A stretch of DNA of 64,000 nucleotides from BD1-7 clade bacterium. GTDB lineage: Bacteria; Pseudomonadota; Gammaproteobacteria; Pseudomonadales; DT-91. Under the pieces are notes generated by a model. That model saw nothing but the letters and a program-made list of their open reading frames with translations, made no database searches and was not told where the DNA came from. Positions 50,404 through 59,976 of this stretch are shown in pieces. Within the stretch, counting starts at the first letter, position 1. The number at the start of each line of letters is the position of its first letter. Where the stretch lies: NCBI GenBank assembly GCA_902705865.1, contig CACSIO010000004.1, forward strand, positions 89,230-153,229. The letters run 5' to 3'. Both the position numbers and the translations under genes were made by a program.

Positions 50404-52001
50404 TATTCCTCCTCCTCTACAGTGATTTCGTCATAATCTTCATCGTTGCTCAAAACCCATTGTTGCTCTGAGGTATGGATTTTGAGTTTGTCGCTGTTTC
50501 TAAGTAGGGCGGTTACCTGATCGATAAACTCTTCAAGAATCACGATATTGTTTTTATCGTGTTTATTCGGGCGGTAGCCACTGTTGATCTTCATAACCAG
50601 CTCCAGGAAGTTGGCACTGATTTGTAGTGGCTGCTCCAGAGGTTTGCTATTGAGCATCAACATGGCATTAAAATATCCAAGCCGCTTGGAGCGGTTGTCA
50701 GGCAATGATTTCAGGTTATCTTTGATAACGGCACGGGTAGACAGGCAGTAACCGTTGTAGTCGGCTAGATACCACTGTTTTTGTCCAAGTTCCGGCGCAA
50801 GACGGTTAGCAAACCGGAAAATGGCTTCTAGCAATTCTTTCTGATAAAACTCTCGCAGAGTATCCCTGTGATGTTTGTCCTTGCCATCAAATTGGTCGTG
50901 AATTCGCCAGATTTCTACGTATTTTTGATACAGCTCCTGAGTAAAGCTGGATTTGAACTGCTGGTGGTAATTATTACCAATAGATTTATTCTGAAGCAGA
51001 TAGAAGCAGCGTATCCATGAACCTGCTTCCATATTGTCTTCATTGACAAGATGGTGAATATCCTCCTTGAACTTATCAAATTTTTCGTCCTTAACCTCCA
51101 TAGATTGTTGGATAAGGAATATATCGATATCTTTTGAACGAATGGTGCATGGATCAAAGTGAGCCAGAGCACAGGCCAGTTCAGTCGCTGTATTGGTAAA
51201 GATATTATCGAACAGATAACCGGGGCCGGTCAGGGCTGAATAAATAAAATCGAGCAGTGTTCGAGCTGTGAGGAACTGATCATACTTAAGGTGAACTTTT
51301 AAAAGGTTCTCGATTATTACCTTCTGTACCTCTGGCATTTGAAGTATTTCATAGTTGGCGTGGAGCATTTGAGCATACTGGTCCTTCTCTTTGAGCCAAG
51401 CTTGATAGAATGCATTGTCGTTAGTAGTTTTAGTTAACTTAACCAGTAGTTTCTCGATAAAGTCAGCAGTAACCCTTTCTTCTTTAGGTTTGAATTTGGG
51501 GTAGTCTTCAAAGTTCAGGAAGATGTGGTGTGCTGGCAGACCCTTCTTGCTTCCCTTCAGAAAGATCTTTATGGACTGAATAATATCCTGATGCTCTTCA
51601 GCCCCTTCTTCGGCATAGTTTCCAAGCATGCCAATATTGATGCCAACAATGATCGGTTTGCCCTCAGACTTGTGGGTGGAAAACTGTCTGTCTAGTGTCT
51701 GAATTGCACTTAAATCGGGTTGAAAACTATGAGTAGCATCCAGATGAAAGATGAAATGGTTGTGATAATTATCATAAGATTGAACTAGAATTTCAGATTT
51801 ACCATCTCCACTTGACCCACACAGAAATATTATGCTTTTCGTCGAGTCGCAGCTATTTATGGCTTCAAGGAAGTCTTGTTCTATCCTGGTTTGAATATAG
51901 AGGTATTGTTTGATCGTATCATTGGGGGAGTTTTTGAGAGTGCTTACCGCTTGTGCTGAATGTCTTGCTAGCGGTGCAAGTAATTCTTTTAATCTTTCCA
52001 T
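50400..52001 (-). CDS. dptF: Phosphorothioation-dependent restriction protein DptF/DndF
   Basis: This 533-residue protein begins the restriction operon. Walker A is FLCGSSGDGKSEIL (about 59-72), and a Walker B-like FLNFEDYPKF follows. The length and order (F-G-H) fit DptF. Together DptFGH form the ATP-dependent complex that damages unmodified DNA. Its 5' region ends in a decayed IS3 element (52185-53066), so the original promoter may have been changed. Confidence 0.92.
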   Translation of the reverse strand: MERLKELLAPLARHSAQAVSTLKNSPNDTIKQYLYIQTRIEQDFLEAINSCDSTKSIIFLCGSSGDGKSEILVQSYDNYHNHFIFHLDATHSFQPDLSAIQTLDRQFSTHKSEGKPIIVGINIGMLGNYAEEGAEEHQDIIQSIKIFLKGSKKGLPAHHIFLNFEDYPKFKPKEERVTADFIEKLLVKLTKTTNDNAFYQAWLKEKDQYAQMLHANYEILQMPEVQKVIIENLLKVHLKYDQFLTARTLLDFIYSALTGPGYLFDNIFTNTATELACALAHFDPCTIRSKDIDIFLIQQSMEVKDEKFDKFKEDIHHLVNEDNMEAGSWIRCFYLLQNKSIGNNYHQQFKSSFTQELYQKYVEIWRIHDQFDGKDKHHRDTLREFYQKELLEAIFRFANRLAPELGQKQWYLADYNGYCLSTRAVIKDNLKSLPDNRSKRLGYFNAMLMLNSKPLEQPLQISANFLELVMKINSGYRPNKHDKNNIVILEEFIDQVTALLRNSDKLKIHTSEQQWVLSNDEDYDEITVEEEEY

Positions 52002-52184
52002 ATGAACAATAACTGGTCTTTTCTTATGATGCGTAAGAGTTATGTAGAATAGCTAGCGAGCTATGGCACCTGAGGTGTTTCTTGTATTGAATATGATGCC
52101 TTCTCCTTCCTTGGGTTGGCAATAGTATCTTTTATTAATGTTGTCACCAAGGGGAGCGTTATAGTCCCGTGTTACCCACCAACA

Positions 52185-53036
52185 GTGAAATACGCCTTAA
52201 TAGACCAGTTCCTGGGTCAGTACCCCAAGAGCATGATGTGTGATGCGTGTGGTGTTTCGCGTAGCGGCTTTAAGAAGTGGAACGACGGCTAGCCCCCGAA
52301 GCGAGACAAGCGTGATAGCTGTATCTCCGGCGCTATTAGGGCGGTTTATGATACCTTTAAGCAACGTTACGGTGCACCTCGAATTGCGGCGGAGCTGAAT
52401 GATATGGGCATTGCGTGTTCGCTGAATTATGTCGCTAAGTTGATGCAAAAAGCCCGGATTAAAGCTCGAAATGGCAAGGCATTCCGCTATGGTAGCTCTA
52501 GCTTGGCGATGAACAATGTCGATGATAATCTGCTCAAGTGGAACTTTGATGCTGAAAGGCCTAACCCAAAATGGACGAGTGATATCACCTGTATTTGGGT
52601 GAAGAATCGTTGGCTTTGCCATAGTACTGTGATGGATCTCTCGCGCAAGATCGTTAGCTGGGCCTTGGATACCCAGATGACCGTGGAACTGGTGAAAATG
52701 TCGTTAACGATTGCGCTACAGCGCCGTCCTATTCAACCGGGTTTTATCCTGCATTCTGATCGAGGCGTGCAGTATCGCGCGACAGAATATCAGGATCTAA
52801 TTCGCCGTCACGGTGGTCAGATCAGTATGAGCCGCAAAGGTAATTGCTGGGACAATGCGCCGATGGAATCTATCTATGGTCGACTGAAAGTGGAGTGCGT
52901 GTATGTACAGGAATATCGCTCGATTGAGGAGGCAAAATCAAGTATCTTCGAATACATCGAAATGTTTTATAACCGCGCAAGGAAACACTCTGCGTTGGGC
53001 GACGTAAGCCCCGATGCGTTTGAGCAAAATAGTTAG
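52185..53036 (+). pseudogene. IS3-family transposase orfB with nonsense mutation
   Basis: An orfB-type frame starts GTG KYALIDQFLGQYPK and has an in-frame TAG at 52290-52292 (after KKWNDG). It continues with YDTFKQRYGAPRIAAELNDM and a full DDE domain: WTSDITCIW, HSDRGVQYRA and WDNAPMESIYGRLK. A downstream part from 52404 stays open but lacks its N-terminus. orfA is not recognisable. The right terminus (TTCACTTTTCGTGGGTAAGATCA, about 53044-53066) resembles IS3 ends. It separates the methyltransferase gene from dptF. Confidence 0.85.
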
Positions 53037-53078
53037 AAAACGGTGTTCACTTTTCGTGGGTAAGATCAAGTCGTACTG

Positions 53079-54956
53079 TCATTCTAGATAGTGATCTTTA
53101 TTCTCGAAAGCTAGTGGTTTGTATTCGCCGTAGTAATCAAAAAAATCAATATCTTGATCTCTCATTTTTATTTTTATACGCTCCTTCAAAAGGGGCGTTT
53201 TTTTACCCCAATCATCGTAAACCTGTAACGTTACCTTGCCACTTTGTATGTGAGCCTTAATTAGGCTCACATCATCCAGTTCTCCGTAAATTTGCAAGGC
53301 ACATCCGATGTAAACTCGCAGTTCAACGGGGCATTGATTCAAGAATTGCTTGTGGAAAATGAGGTCATGCTGCCCGTTTAGCACACTGGCAGGAAGCTCA
53401 TCGTGCGCTCGAACACAGGCATCATATATTACATTCACATCACTCATGCTAAACAGTAGGTTCTGGCCTAGTTCTCGTGCAGTTGAATACTTCCCAAAAT
53501 GTATTTTTATATCACGTTGAAGAGATACTGGCATGCGAATGTAGCTATCCCGCTTTTTGAAGTAACTGAGTGCAAAATAGACCAATAGATCGTCATAACG
53601 TTCTTGCTGGGCTTGTTCAAAACTCTTGATTTCATAAAAACGCGTGCAGATGTCAAAGGCTTTGTTGTGAGACCCGCAGATGTGCCGTATCTGTTCAGAT
53701 AGTTCAAACTCTTCATTTTCGGGGACTCTGCCGAGTTCTAAGCATGTGTACCAAAAGTCATCTAGCAGGAGTTTGTTGGTTGAGTAAATGTCCTTGCTCT
53801 TCTTCTGCGAAGTGGGTCGTGGCTTCGGGCTGCTTTTCTGTCTCCAGTCGTGGCGTGTGCGTTGTCGTCTTAACAGATATTGTTGTTCTTCAATTTTGTC
53901 TTTGAAAACGACAAATACGCCTGGCCCGAGAGGGATCGCATCCTGACAAAGTGTGGTTTCAATAAATTGCTGTAGCTCGCCTTGCATATAGTACTTTTGG
54001 AATGTGTTGCGTTTGGTTAATACGCCGTCTTTGTAGGGTTTAAATCGGTCGAATACTCTTTCATTCCCAAGCATTGCGGAAACGAGTGTGAGTTTGTCGC
54101 AATGGCTATAGGCACGTAGAAGTGTTTCGCACCTTTCTTCCTTATCTTCGATAACATTGATAACAAAGCCAAGGTTAACAATATCGCAGTTTTCGAGGTC
54201 AGTTTCGGGGCAATGTACTGGGTCCCACCCTATGCATTCGATGTCGTGGGCTTCAAGTTCTCTGATGTCGTCGCCACGACCGCAACCGTAGTCCAGTACC
54301 GAGTATTTGCCGTTCAGGAAGCCGCGTTTCGCCAATAGAAACATAGGCGTTGATAGCTTATCTCTTGATATCGCTGTTTTGTGGCGCTCGATTTCTCCAT
54401 TGAAATTTGGGTTATTAACATTTGTTATTTTTTGTTCAGGGAGTGGAAGGAGGTGATTTTCGTCGTTCAAAAAATACCCTTTTTTCTTTATCAGCTTCAA
54501 CCAGTTGTTCTTGAAGCCAATCGTACGTGTGTTTTCGTACAAGCCAATAGCTTCGCCTTCAATGGTGAACGCGGAAAAGTAATCCACTTGCGGGTGATCG
54601 GGAGTTACAAAGGTCTCTCGTCGATGAAGAATGGGAGGGTTTTCTGATGAAGAATAGTCAGCTTCTCTGACCTTAAACTTGCTGAGATCGATGGAGTAGC
54701 TTTTATGCAGTGCTGGGTAGGGTTCTTCTGAGAAGGTAGGGTAGAACAAAAGACTCAGTTTAAAATCCCTTTTGTAGAACTTTACCAAGGTCCATTTGCC
54801 ATCGGGTAGTTTTAACGTCGCTGCAACAGTAAGTGTCGCACTGGAGAGCTTTTCATCGATGGAAGTAAGCGCTGATTTGTGCAGGTACACCGCTTCTGGG
54901 AGGTGTTTTCCGACTGTTATGCCACTTACAAGCTTTCTAAACTCTTCGAATGTCAT
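53079..54956 (-). CDS. Phosphorothioation-associated putative methyltransferase
   Basis: This 625-residue protein matches the Dnd-linked methyltransferase family. It has HKSALTSIDE near the N-terminus, INGEIxRHKTAIxR-like FNGEIERHKTAISRDKLS, SAM motif VLDYGCGRGDDIRELE and FVINVIEDKEERCETLL. The C-terminal third (ELRVYIGCALQIYGEL) is also family-specific. The target of methylation is unknown. It reads toward dptF and was probably joined to it before the IS3 insertion. The ATG at 54956 is well placed for the family. Confidence 0.88.
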   Translation of the reverse strand: MTFEEFRKLVSGITVGKHLPEAVYLHKSALTSIDEKLSSATLTVAATLKLPDGKWTLVKFYKRDFKLSLLFYPTFSEEPYPALHKSYSIDLSKFKVREADYSSSENPPILHRRETFVTPDHPQVDYFSAFTIEGEAIGLYENTRTIGFKNNWLKLIKKKGYFLNDENHLLPLPEQKITNVNNPNFNGEIERHKTAISRDKLSTPMFLLAKRGFLNGKYSVLDYGCGRGDDIRELEAHDIECIGWDPVHCPETDLENCDIVNLGFVINVIEDKEERCETLLRAYSHCDKLTLVSAMLGNERVFDRFKPYKDGVLTKRNTFQKYYMQGELQQFIETTLCQDAIPLGPGVFVVFKDKIEEQQYLLRRQRTRHDWRQKSSPKPRPTSQKKSKDIYSTNKLLLDDFWYTCLELGRVPENEEFELSEQIRHICGSHNKAFDICTRFYEIKSFEQAQQERYDDLLVYFALSYFKKRDSYIRMPVSLQRDIKIHFGKYSTARELGQNLLFSMSDVNVIYDACVRAHDELPASVLNGQHDLIFHKQFLNQCPVELRVYIGCALQIYGELDDVSLIKAHIQSGKVTLQVYDDWGKKTPLLKERIKIKMRDQDIDFFDYYGEYKPLAFENKDHYLE

Positions 54957-55096
54957 GTGGTCTCCAACGATACTTTCGAATGCCTTGTGCCGTAGATGTT
55001 TTTATTCGAGAAGGCTTTTCACTATAGGCTTCGTTAAATGTCGTTTGAAGCGGTTTTTATGCTTGGCCATTATTCTTATTCATCTCGCCGAGCGAA

Positions 55097-55918
55097 TTAA
55101 AGTTGGGCTGGATTATTGGTTTGAAAGAATTCCTCAACCACCTCCCCAGCTTCATCCTCCCCACACTCAAACGCTGCATTCTCAATTCCTGTGTTTGCGG
55201 CGTTATCCAGCGCGGCCTGATTCAGCCCAGCCTCTGCCTGTTTGTCACGGCTTTCTTTGGCCATTCTCACTGCGTTTTCCAGTGAATGCTCCGGTCGCAG
55301 ACACAGGTCAACATAGTAGATCGGCTTCCGATAGCTTTGCTGAGTGCTCTTGCCACGAAGGCGCAATTCAAACGGCATAAATGCCAGTAGGTCATTCGAT
55401 ACGGCTGAGTAGTAGCTGAGTCTGGCTGCCAATGTTCGAATGCTGTTAAACCCAGTAGTGCGAAATACAAAAACACCGAGATCATCGTCATCGCCAATCT
55501 TCACGTAGAGCCTGCCATAAGGTTTGCAATTGCCATTCTGCGCAATATCACACAGCGATGGGGAGGGGCAAGGGTGTTTTTCGATAGCGCCTGCAACTTG
55601 TCTCTTGCAGGTTTCACCATTGCCCACACAGATCGGACGACTCTTTTCACGGTCGAACAGACTATAGTTCGCGCGCAGATTGAGTTCAGGATCATTGAAG
55701 AGAAAGCGCACTGGAATCGCGCGAAGCTTGTCGCCATCGCTATTTTGCCGGAGGGTTTCATCCAATGGATGAAGTAGCCACTCTCCATTGTTCTGTATTT
55801 GGCTGGTGACGGTGAATTGATCATCTTTTTGCGGCAAGCGTTTGCCGTCTTTTTCAACGACCTTCCCAATGCTGATTCTGCCGAGTAGGGGAGGTGTTAT
55901 AGCAAGACCTTTAATCAT
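55097..55918 (-). CDS. Plasmid/ICE-type metal-binding or hydrolase-like protein
   Basis: This 273-residue protein opens MIKGLAITPPLLGRISIGKV and continues VEKDGKRLPQKDDQFTVTSQ, then has a cluster of Cys (CVGNGETCKRQV, HPCPSPSLCDIAQNGNCKPYG). This pattern is common to proteins annotated hydrolase or metal-binding on conjugative elements. The C-terminus is acidic. It is probably a metal-binding accessory to the recombination module with the YqaJ nuclease upstream. The precise function is unknown. Confidence 0.78.
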   Translation of the reverse strand: MIKGLAITPPLLGRISIGKVVEKDGKRLPQKDDQFTVTSQIQNNGEWLLHPLDETLRQNSDGDKLRAIPVRFLFNDPELNLRANYSLFDREKSRPICVGNGETCKRQVAGAIEKHPCPSPSLCDIAQNGNCKPYGRLYVKIGDDDDLGVFVFRTTGFNSIRTLAARLSYYSAVSNDLLAFMPFELRLRGKSTQQSYRKPIYYVDLCLRPEHSLENAVRMAKESRDKQAEAGLNQAALDNAANTGIENAAFECGEDEAGEVVEEFFQTNNPAQL

Positions 55919-55945
55919 GGGAATACCTCGAGCGTTTGGGTTTGT

Positions 55946-56944
55946 TTAGCTGGGGTAGATGTTAAACCGGCGGCTGCCGTGTTTTGTGAGTGAATAGCGT
56001 TTCATAAGACTTGGTTGATCATTGAGAAGTGTTTCGGTATCTAATTGAAGTTTGTCAGCGCTAGCCTTCCAGGTTGCAAGGCCGTGCGAAAAACGCGCTT
56101 TTTGTGCATCTTTCATCGCTGCTTGTAGTTCGTGTTTGAGTTTCGCCTCGCTGGTTTTCAGTCGTTTGAGTTGGTTGCCGATGGCTACAAGCTCATCGAA
56201 AGTGGTGTTGAGATCGCTGTTGTTCGAGCAGTCGATACTTGTGTGAATATCTTTTGGGTACAGTTGCTTGAGCGCTCTATCGCAGGAGTCTGTCGCGTCT
56301 GTTTGTGGTGGTGTATTGGTTTCAACGCATCGCCAGAATGCACGTTCCTTCTCGATTAGGTCGGTGATTTCTGCGTCATCTCTTTGAATACGGTGTATTT
56401 GCAGTTCTTGTCCGCAGATCAATACACAGACATCTGCCGCTTGCTTCCCGGTCACGGCTAATTGATGAAGTACCTGACACCGCACATAAGTGGGCACACC
56501 GTTGCGCCAACACTTTGCGCCGTATTCCCCTGCCGTTTTGCACTCCAAAATTTGTACGTCTTGATTGCTGCACACGGCATAGTCGAGGTTGGCTAACATC
56601 CAGTGTTTGTCTGTGTCAGGGTGTTGCAGAATGGCATTCACGCGGCGTACTTTATTGCCGGTTTGTTTGCTGTATTCTTGAGCGACGATGGGTTCGAGCA
56701 CATGCCCCCAGTAAGTAGGGGCTTTGCCGTTCGACGATTCCACCTGTGCGGATGGGTTGATGCGGTGGGTTTTGAGCATCCATAACTCAAGTGGCGATAA
56801 ATACGGGTTAATGCCAATAGCGGCCCCAGCATCACTGGCACCGATACCTTGGGTACGAATCTCCAGCCAGGTAGCAAGTGGCATATCTTTGGTTGAAATA
56901 AGCCGTTTGGCTGGCCGCCGATGTTGAATTTGCGTAAGTTGCAT
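55946..56944 (-). CDS. YqaJ-type recombinase/exonuclease
   Basis: The product is about 332 residues with the lambda-exonuclease-like YqaJ fold: RTQGIGASDAGAAIGINPYLSP, WGHVLEPIVAQEYSKQTG, HWMLANLDYAV and VQILECKTAGEYGAKCW. The E, D and ExK residues are all present. The C-terminus is a coiled coil. It resects double-stranded DNA for single-strand annealing recombination. The start is ATG 56944, preceded by GGAG at good spacing. No Bet/RecT partner is next to it. Confidence 0.88.
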   Translation of the reverse strand: MQLTQIQHRRPAKRLISTKDMPLATWLEIRTQGIGASDAGAAIGINPYLSPLELWMLKTHRINPSAQVESSNGKAPTYWGHVLEPIVAQEYSKQTGNKVRRVNAILQHPDTDKHWMLANLDYAVCSNQDVQILECKTAGEYGAKCWRNGVPTYVRCQVLHQLAVTGKQAADVCVLICGQELQIHRIQRDDAEITDLIEKERAFWRCVETNTPPQTDATDSCDRALKQLYPKDIHTSIDCSNNSDLNTTFDELVAIGNQLKRLKTSEAKLKHELQAAMKDAQKARFSHGLATWKASADKLQLDTETLLNDQPSLMKRYSLTKHGSRRFNIYPS

Positions 56945-56954
56945 GAGAGCTCTC

Positions 56955-56991
56955 CAATAAAAAAGCCCGGTCACTCAAAGTGCCGGGCTTT
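56955..56991 (-). terminator. Rho-independent terminator after DUF932 gene
   Basis: On the minus strand AAAGCCCGG, a 12-base loop and CCGGGCTTT form a nine-base-pair stem followed by TTTATT. It lies 18 bases after the DUF932 stop and just before the YqaJ ATG, so it separates the two genes or lets partial read-through supply the YqaJ gene. Confidence 0.8.
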
Positions 56992-57009
56992 GTGGGTGGA
57001 AGTGGAGTG

Positions 57010-57957
57010 TTAAAGCAATTCGATCGCTTGATTGAATGCCAGTTGTTTCAGTCTCGATCCAGCGCCAAACCAGGCTGAATCGAGACGGTAATCACAGTTG
57101 TGTGCACGCTTGTGGTGATCGACGTATTCGGTAACGGCATTGAGCAGGCCATAAGCGGTATGCTCGGTGGTACTGAGTCGGCTCCCTCGGCCATCACCGT
57201 TATACAAGCGCTCCATGTGTTTAAGTGTTCTTGCCGGTTGCTGTGCTTCGGTGGGCGTGGCTTCTAGTTGCAGGAGTTCACTGAAATAGTGGCGGGCTTC
57301 GTGACGGGTCACATGACGCTCACTCAAGGCTCTGAGCTGTAACATGAAGTTATCCCAAGAGCCTGCACGAATGCCTAGCTGCGTTTTGACTGTATCAGCA
57401 TCAAGCGCTGTGTTGTGACGCACGCGAACGGCGTGCTCGCCGCCTTTCAACGCGAGTGACAACGTGTTGTTGCATACCACGCGAATACTGGTGAATTGGG
57501 CTGTCGTTGCCATCGAGCCATCACAGGCTGTTGCCAACAGCAAGTAGCCCTGAGTAACATCGCCTCCTTTGAGACTATCTCGCTTGCCAGTGTTGGCGAG
57601 TGCCCATAATTTTTTGCCTCCCTTCAGTACGCCCGCGGTTTCAAGTTCGTATCCCTGGCTATCTGTGAGGTCTCGATAAAATTCGAGAACCTCCTGAGGT
57701 TGAACAATGTGATAGCGATCACTGACAACCGACAAGGGAAGGTGGTTATCCGACCGATAAAGGATGCGTTTACCCGGCACGGCCAGTGGGCTTTTTATAT
57801 GTTCACAATGTTCCGGAACATAACGCGCCTGGGCAGATTTTATGGTCCAGGTCATACCTGCATGTTTGGCCCAAGCTTCAATTGGCTGATCAGTGAAGCC
57901 GATCTGATGCCATGGGGATTGGCCGCTAAAGGCCATGCTTTCAACGAAATGTGACAT
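57010..57957 (-). CDS. DUF932/phage-plasmid-like protein
   Basis: This 315-residue protein fits the DUF932 phage/plasmid-like family. Conserved segments are ESMAFSGQSPWHQIG, ILYRSDNHLPLSVVSDRYHIVQ and VCNNTLSLALKG near 160-175. The C-terminus has GLLNAVTEYVDHHKRAH. It is normally found beside YqaJ or RecT genes on mobile elements. Its biochemical role is not known; a DNA recombination accessory is assumed. Confidence 0.87.
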   Translation of the reverse strand: MSHFVESMAFSGQSPWHQIGFTDQPIEAWAKHAGMTWTIKSAQARYVPEHCEHIKSPLAVPGKRILYRSDNHLPLSVVSDRYHIVQPQEVLEFYRDLTDSQGYELETAGVLKGGKKLWALANTGKRDSLKGGDVTQGYLLLATACDGSMATTAQFTSIRVVCNNTLSLALKGGEHAVRVRHNTALDADTVKTQLGIRAGSWDNFMLQLRALSERHVTRHEARHYFSELLQLEATPTEAQQPARTLKHMERLYNGDGRGSRLSTTEHTAYGLLNAVTEYVDHHKRAHNCDYRLDSAWFGAGSRLKQLAFNQAIELL

Positions 57958-58005
57958 GGGAATTATCCTCGATAATTGATGAGGTTCTATCCGAAATGGA
58001 GAACG

Positions 58006-58326
58006 TTAGTCATTCCTTGTATTGAATTGATAACCACGGTGTTGGCACAGGTAGTTATCCAGAATGTTTTCATCGATGGATTCTCCAACAGCAGTGCCGG
58101 CGGTTCCGCCGGCCACACCACCTAGAATTCCACCGATCAATCCACCGGCAACAGAGCCAACAGGCCCCGCGAATGCGCCAACGCTTGTTCCGATGCGTGC
58201 GCCTGAAGACACGCCAAGCACGCCACTAGTGGCGCCGGCGACTGTGCCGATGACGTTGCCGGTTTTACGACCAATATCGATAGTGACAATGTTGAGTGAA
58301 TGACAATTTGGGCATGAAACAGCCAT
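58006..58326 (-). CDS. Zinc-ribbon plus glycine-zipper protein
   Basis: A 106-residue protein starts at ATG 58326 with GGAGG seven bases upstream. The N-terminus has one zinc-ribbon half (CPNCHSLNIV), with further Cys/His near the C-terminus (NYLCQHRGYQF). Between them is a glycine-zipper stretch (GSVAGGLIGGILGGVAGGTAGTAVGES) that could span membranes. It is probably a small membrane or envelope-active protein. An in-frame ATG at 58395 adds a non-conserved N-terminus. Confidence 0.65.
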   Translation of the reverse strand: MAVSCPNCHSLNIVTIDIGRKTGNVIGTVAGATSGVLGVSSGARIGTSVGAFAGPVGSVAGGLIGGILGGVAGGTAGTAVGESIDENILDNYLCQHRGYQFNTRND

Positions 58327-58519
58327 GAGGAGACCCTCCGGTAAATCAGAATAAGGGCAGGGGAATGCTTTGATAGCGGAAGGGTTTGCTTGCAAGAAAA
58401 CAAGCAGAATGTATTTTTTATGGCCTGAGAAAACAGACCCGGACTACCCACCATGAGGATAATATATAGATGAAAATTTTTTGATTCGGTAATCGTAGAT
58501 GCTATCTAACGGTAAATTC

Positions 58520-58552
58520 GGACACGACATATCTTTACGATATGTCGTGTCC
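58520..58552. repeat. 14-bp perfect palindrome
   Basis: GGACACGACATATC and GATATGTCGTGTCC flank TTTAC, giving perfect fourteen-base arms. It lies between the DUF3592 gene end and the zipper gene. On the minus strand it is followed by GAATTTACC rather than a T-run, so it is not a standard terminator. A protein-binding or recombination site is plausible. Confidence 0.6.
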
Positions 58553-58697
58553 TCTGGTCAATTACAAACGAATGACGGTTAAGGTAAACGCAGATAATTC
58601 TTGTTCGAGGAGTTGAATGTGTAGCCGGTGACTCACCTCAATCTGTTGGTATTGTGGGCCAAGCATACCTGTGGTGAATATAGTGACCAAGTCAGCG

Positions 58698-59141
58698 TTA
58701 TAACACCCAACGAAGCAGCGACCCAGTGAATACAAATACAACCCCAAACAGCCCTAAAATAAGCACCCAGCCGTAGTTTCCGAAAAACACATTTGGACGA
58801 GCATTGTGAGGCTGAGCAGGGTCGTATAAGACCTCTATATCAGAGCCCAGTGGTTGGTGAATCGTTACTCTGCTTTTGAAGGTGATCTCTTCACCGTCTT
58901 TGGTTTTAAAGCGAACAATTTCCCTTGCTTGAGCAACCGTGCTGTCTCCGCCGAATCCGCGGCCAGGGCCTTCATCGATAATTTCTCTACTGATGGCGTA
59001 TTTGTAGTCGATAATGGTGCCAACTGATCTTGATGCTGACTCAACGAATTCGTGTTGGTGGTAAAGCTTCCAGACAACCCAAATCATTAGAATGATGCCG
59101 GCAGTCATCAATAATAGACCGACGATTTCCTTGGCGTTCAT
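58698..59141 (-). CDS. DUF3592-type membrane protein
   Basis: A 147-residue protein starts at ATG 59141 (TAATG overlap with the preceding stop). An N-terminal transmembrane helix (IVGLLLMTAGIILMIWVVWK) leads to a periplasmic beta domain (ARSVGTIIDYKY ... EEITFKSRVTI ... SDIEVLYDP). A C-terminal helix (WVLILGLFGVVFVFTGSLL) follows. The VGTIxDYKY and DIEVLYDPxxP motifs are diagnostic of DUF3592. The function is unknown; such proteins often sit beside toxin or immunity genes. Confidence 0.8.
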   Translation of the reverse strand: MNAKEIVGLLLMTAGIILMIWVVWKLYHQHEFVESASRSVGTIIDYKYAISREIIDEGPGRGFGGDSTVAQAREIVRFKTKDGEEITFKSRVTIHQPLGSDIEVLYDPAQPHNARPNVFFGNYGWVLILGLFGVVFVFTGSLLRWVL

Positions 59142-59971
59142 TATAGGTACACCTGCCATTGCCCTTCATTCTGCCCGAGGAAGATTGGCAGTGGGTATAC
59201 ATTGCCATCAGCATCTGCCTTTGTGCGGATGGTTGGCTCCCAGTTTCTATCGATAATCTCAATCAGTTTGCCGTCAGCACATAGCCTGAAGTCGTGTTCG
59301 TTTGTGTTTAGAGGAACAACCCAGTCATCCTTTCCGCGATTGTCTTCGATGTCGAATGCCAGATCTTCCCGGAAGTTCTCTTCGCCATATTCAGGGAGTG
59401 TTCGACCGGCCTCTGACAGCTGGGGTTTGAAGTATTCACAGATAATCTGGGAGTTTCCATTTTCGAAAGCCTGGTGAATATCGGCGATTGTTGTAGCGAT
59501 TTCTTGTGTAGATTTCTCAAGATCAATCACGCTTAGTTTTGACCAGGTCGGCATACCGAGTAGCGTCCCAAGGTCTTTGGATGTTCTTTCGATGTGAGGC
59601 GCGGATATTTGAGCGCTGCTTGATGCGTCATTCTCCCAATTGAGTTCCATCTGTACTGTGCCTGATTCCGTATCTCCCGCAAAGGCGCCGCCGGGATACG
59701 CCACGAGTTGCATGCATGCCTTTGCGTCTTCGTTTATCTTGCGGTTAGAACCAGCGTTTTTCGCATTAGCTGGTGTATCCCCTGGAGAAATTACTATCTC
59801 GAGTTCGTTGGAGCCATCTTGAACGAGGTGATGTGCAACCAGGCTATGAAAGTTTTCTTCCTCAGAATCCATTCTACGAACGGGTATACCGTTGATGTAT
59901 AGCTCCGCTACACAGCTTTTTACGTACAAGTCCAAATGTAACATGTGATCCTTGTTGATTTGCATTGTCAC
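59141..59971 (-). CDS. Unrecognised protein in small cluster
   Basis: This 276-residue acidic protein has no signal peptide or membrane segment. The N-terminus holds a beta-rich region (LYVKSCVAELYINGIPVRR). The C-terminus ends with RLCADGKLIEIIDRNWEPTI and GQWQVYL, a pattern resembling proteins located beside type VI or toxin loci, including immunity-like proteins. That similarity is weak. An in-frame ATG at 59965 (MQINKDHML) may be the real start. It is linked to the DUF3592 gene by a TAATG overlap. Confidence 0.6.
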   Translation of the reverse strand: MTMQINKDHMLHLDLYVKSCVAELYINGIPVRRMDSEEENFHSLVAHHLVQDGSNELEIVISPGDTPANAKNAGSNRKINEDAKACMQLVAYPGGAFAGDTESGTVQMELNWENDASSSAQISAPHIERTSKDLGTLLGMPTWSKLSVIDLEKSTQEIATTIADIHQAFENGNSQIICEYFKPQLSEAGRTLPEYGEENFREDLAFDIEDNRGKDDWVVPLNTNEHDFRLCADGKLIEIIDRNWEPTIRTKADADGNVYPLPIFLGQNEGQWQVYL

Positions 59972-59976
59972 AATCC

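Noticed and set aside
58562..58747. 61-codon ORF MGLYLYSLGRCFVG...
   Set aside because: Overlaps the end of the DUF3592 gene in another frame, has no ribosome site or family pattern, and looks like a chance frame.
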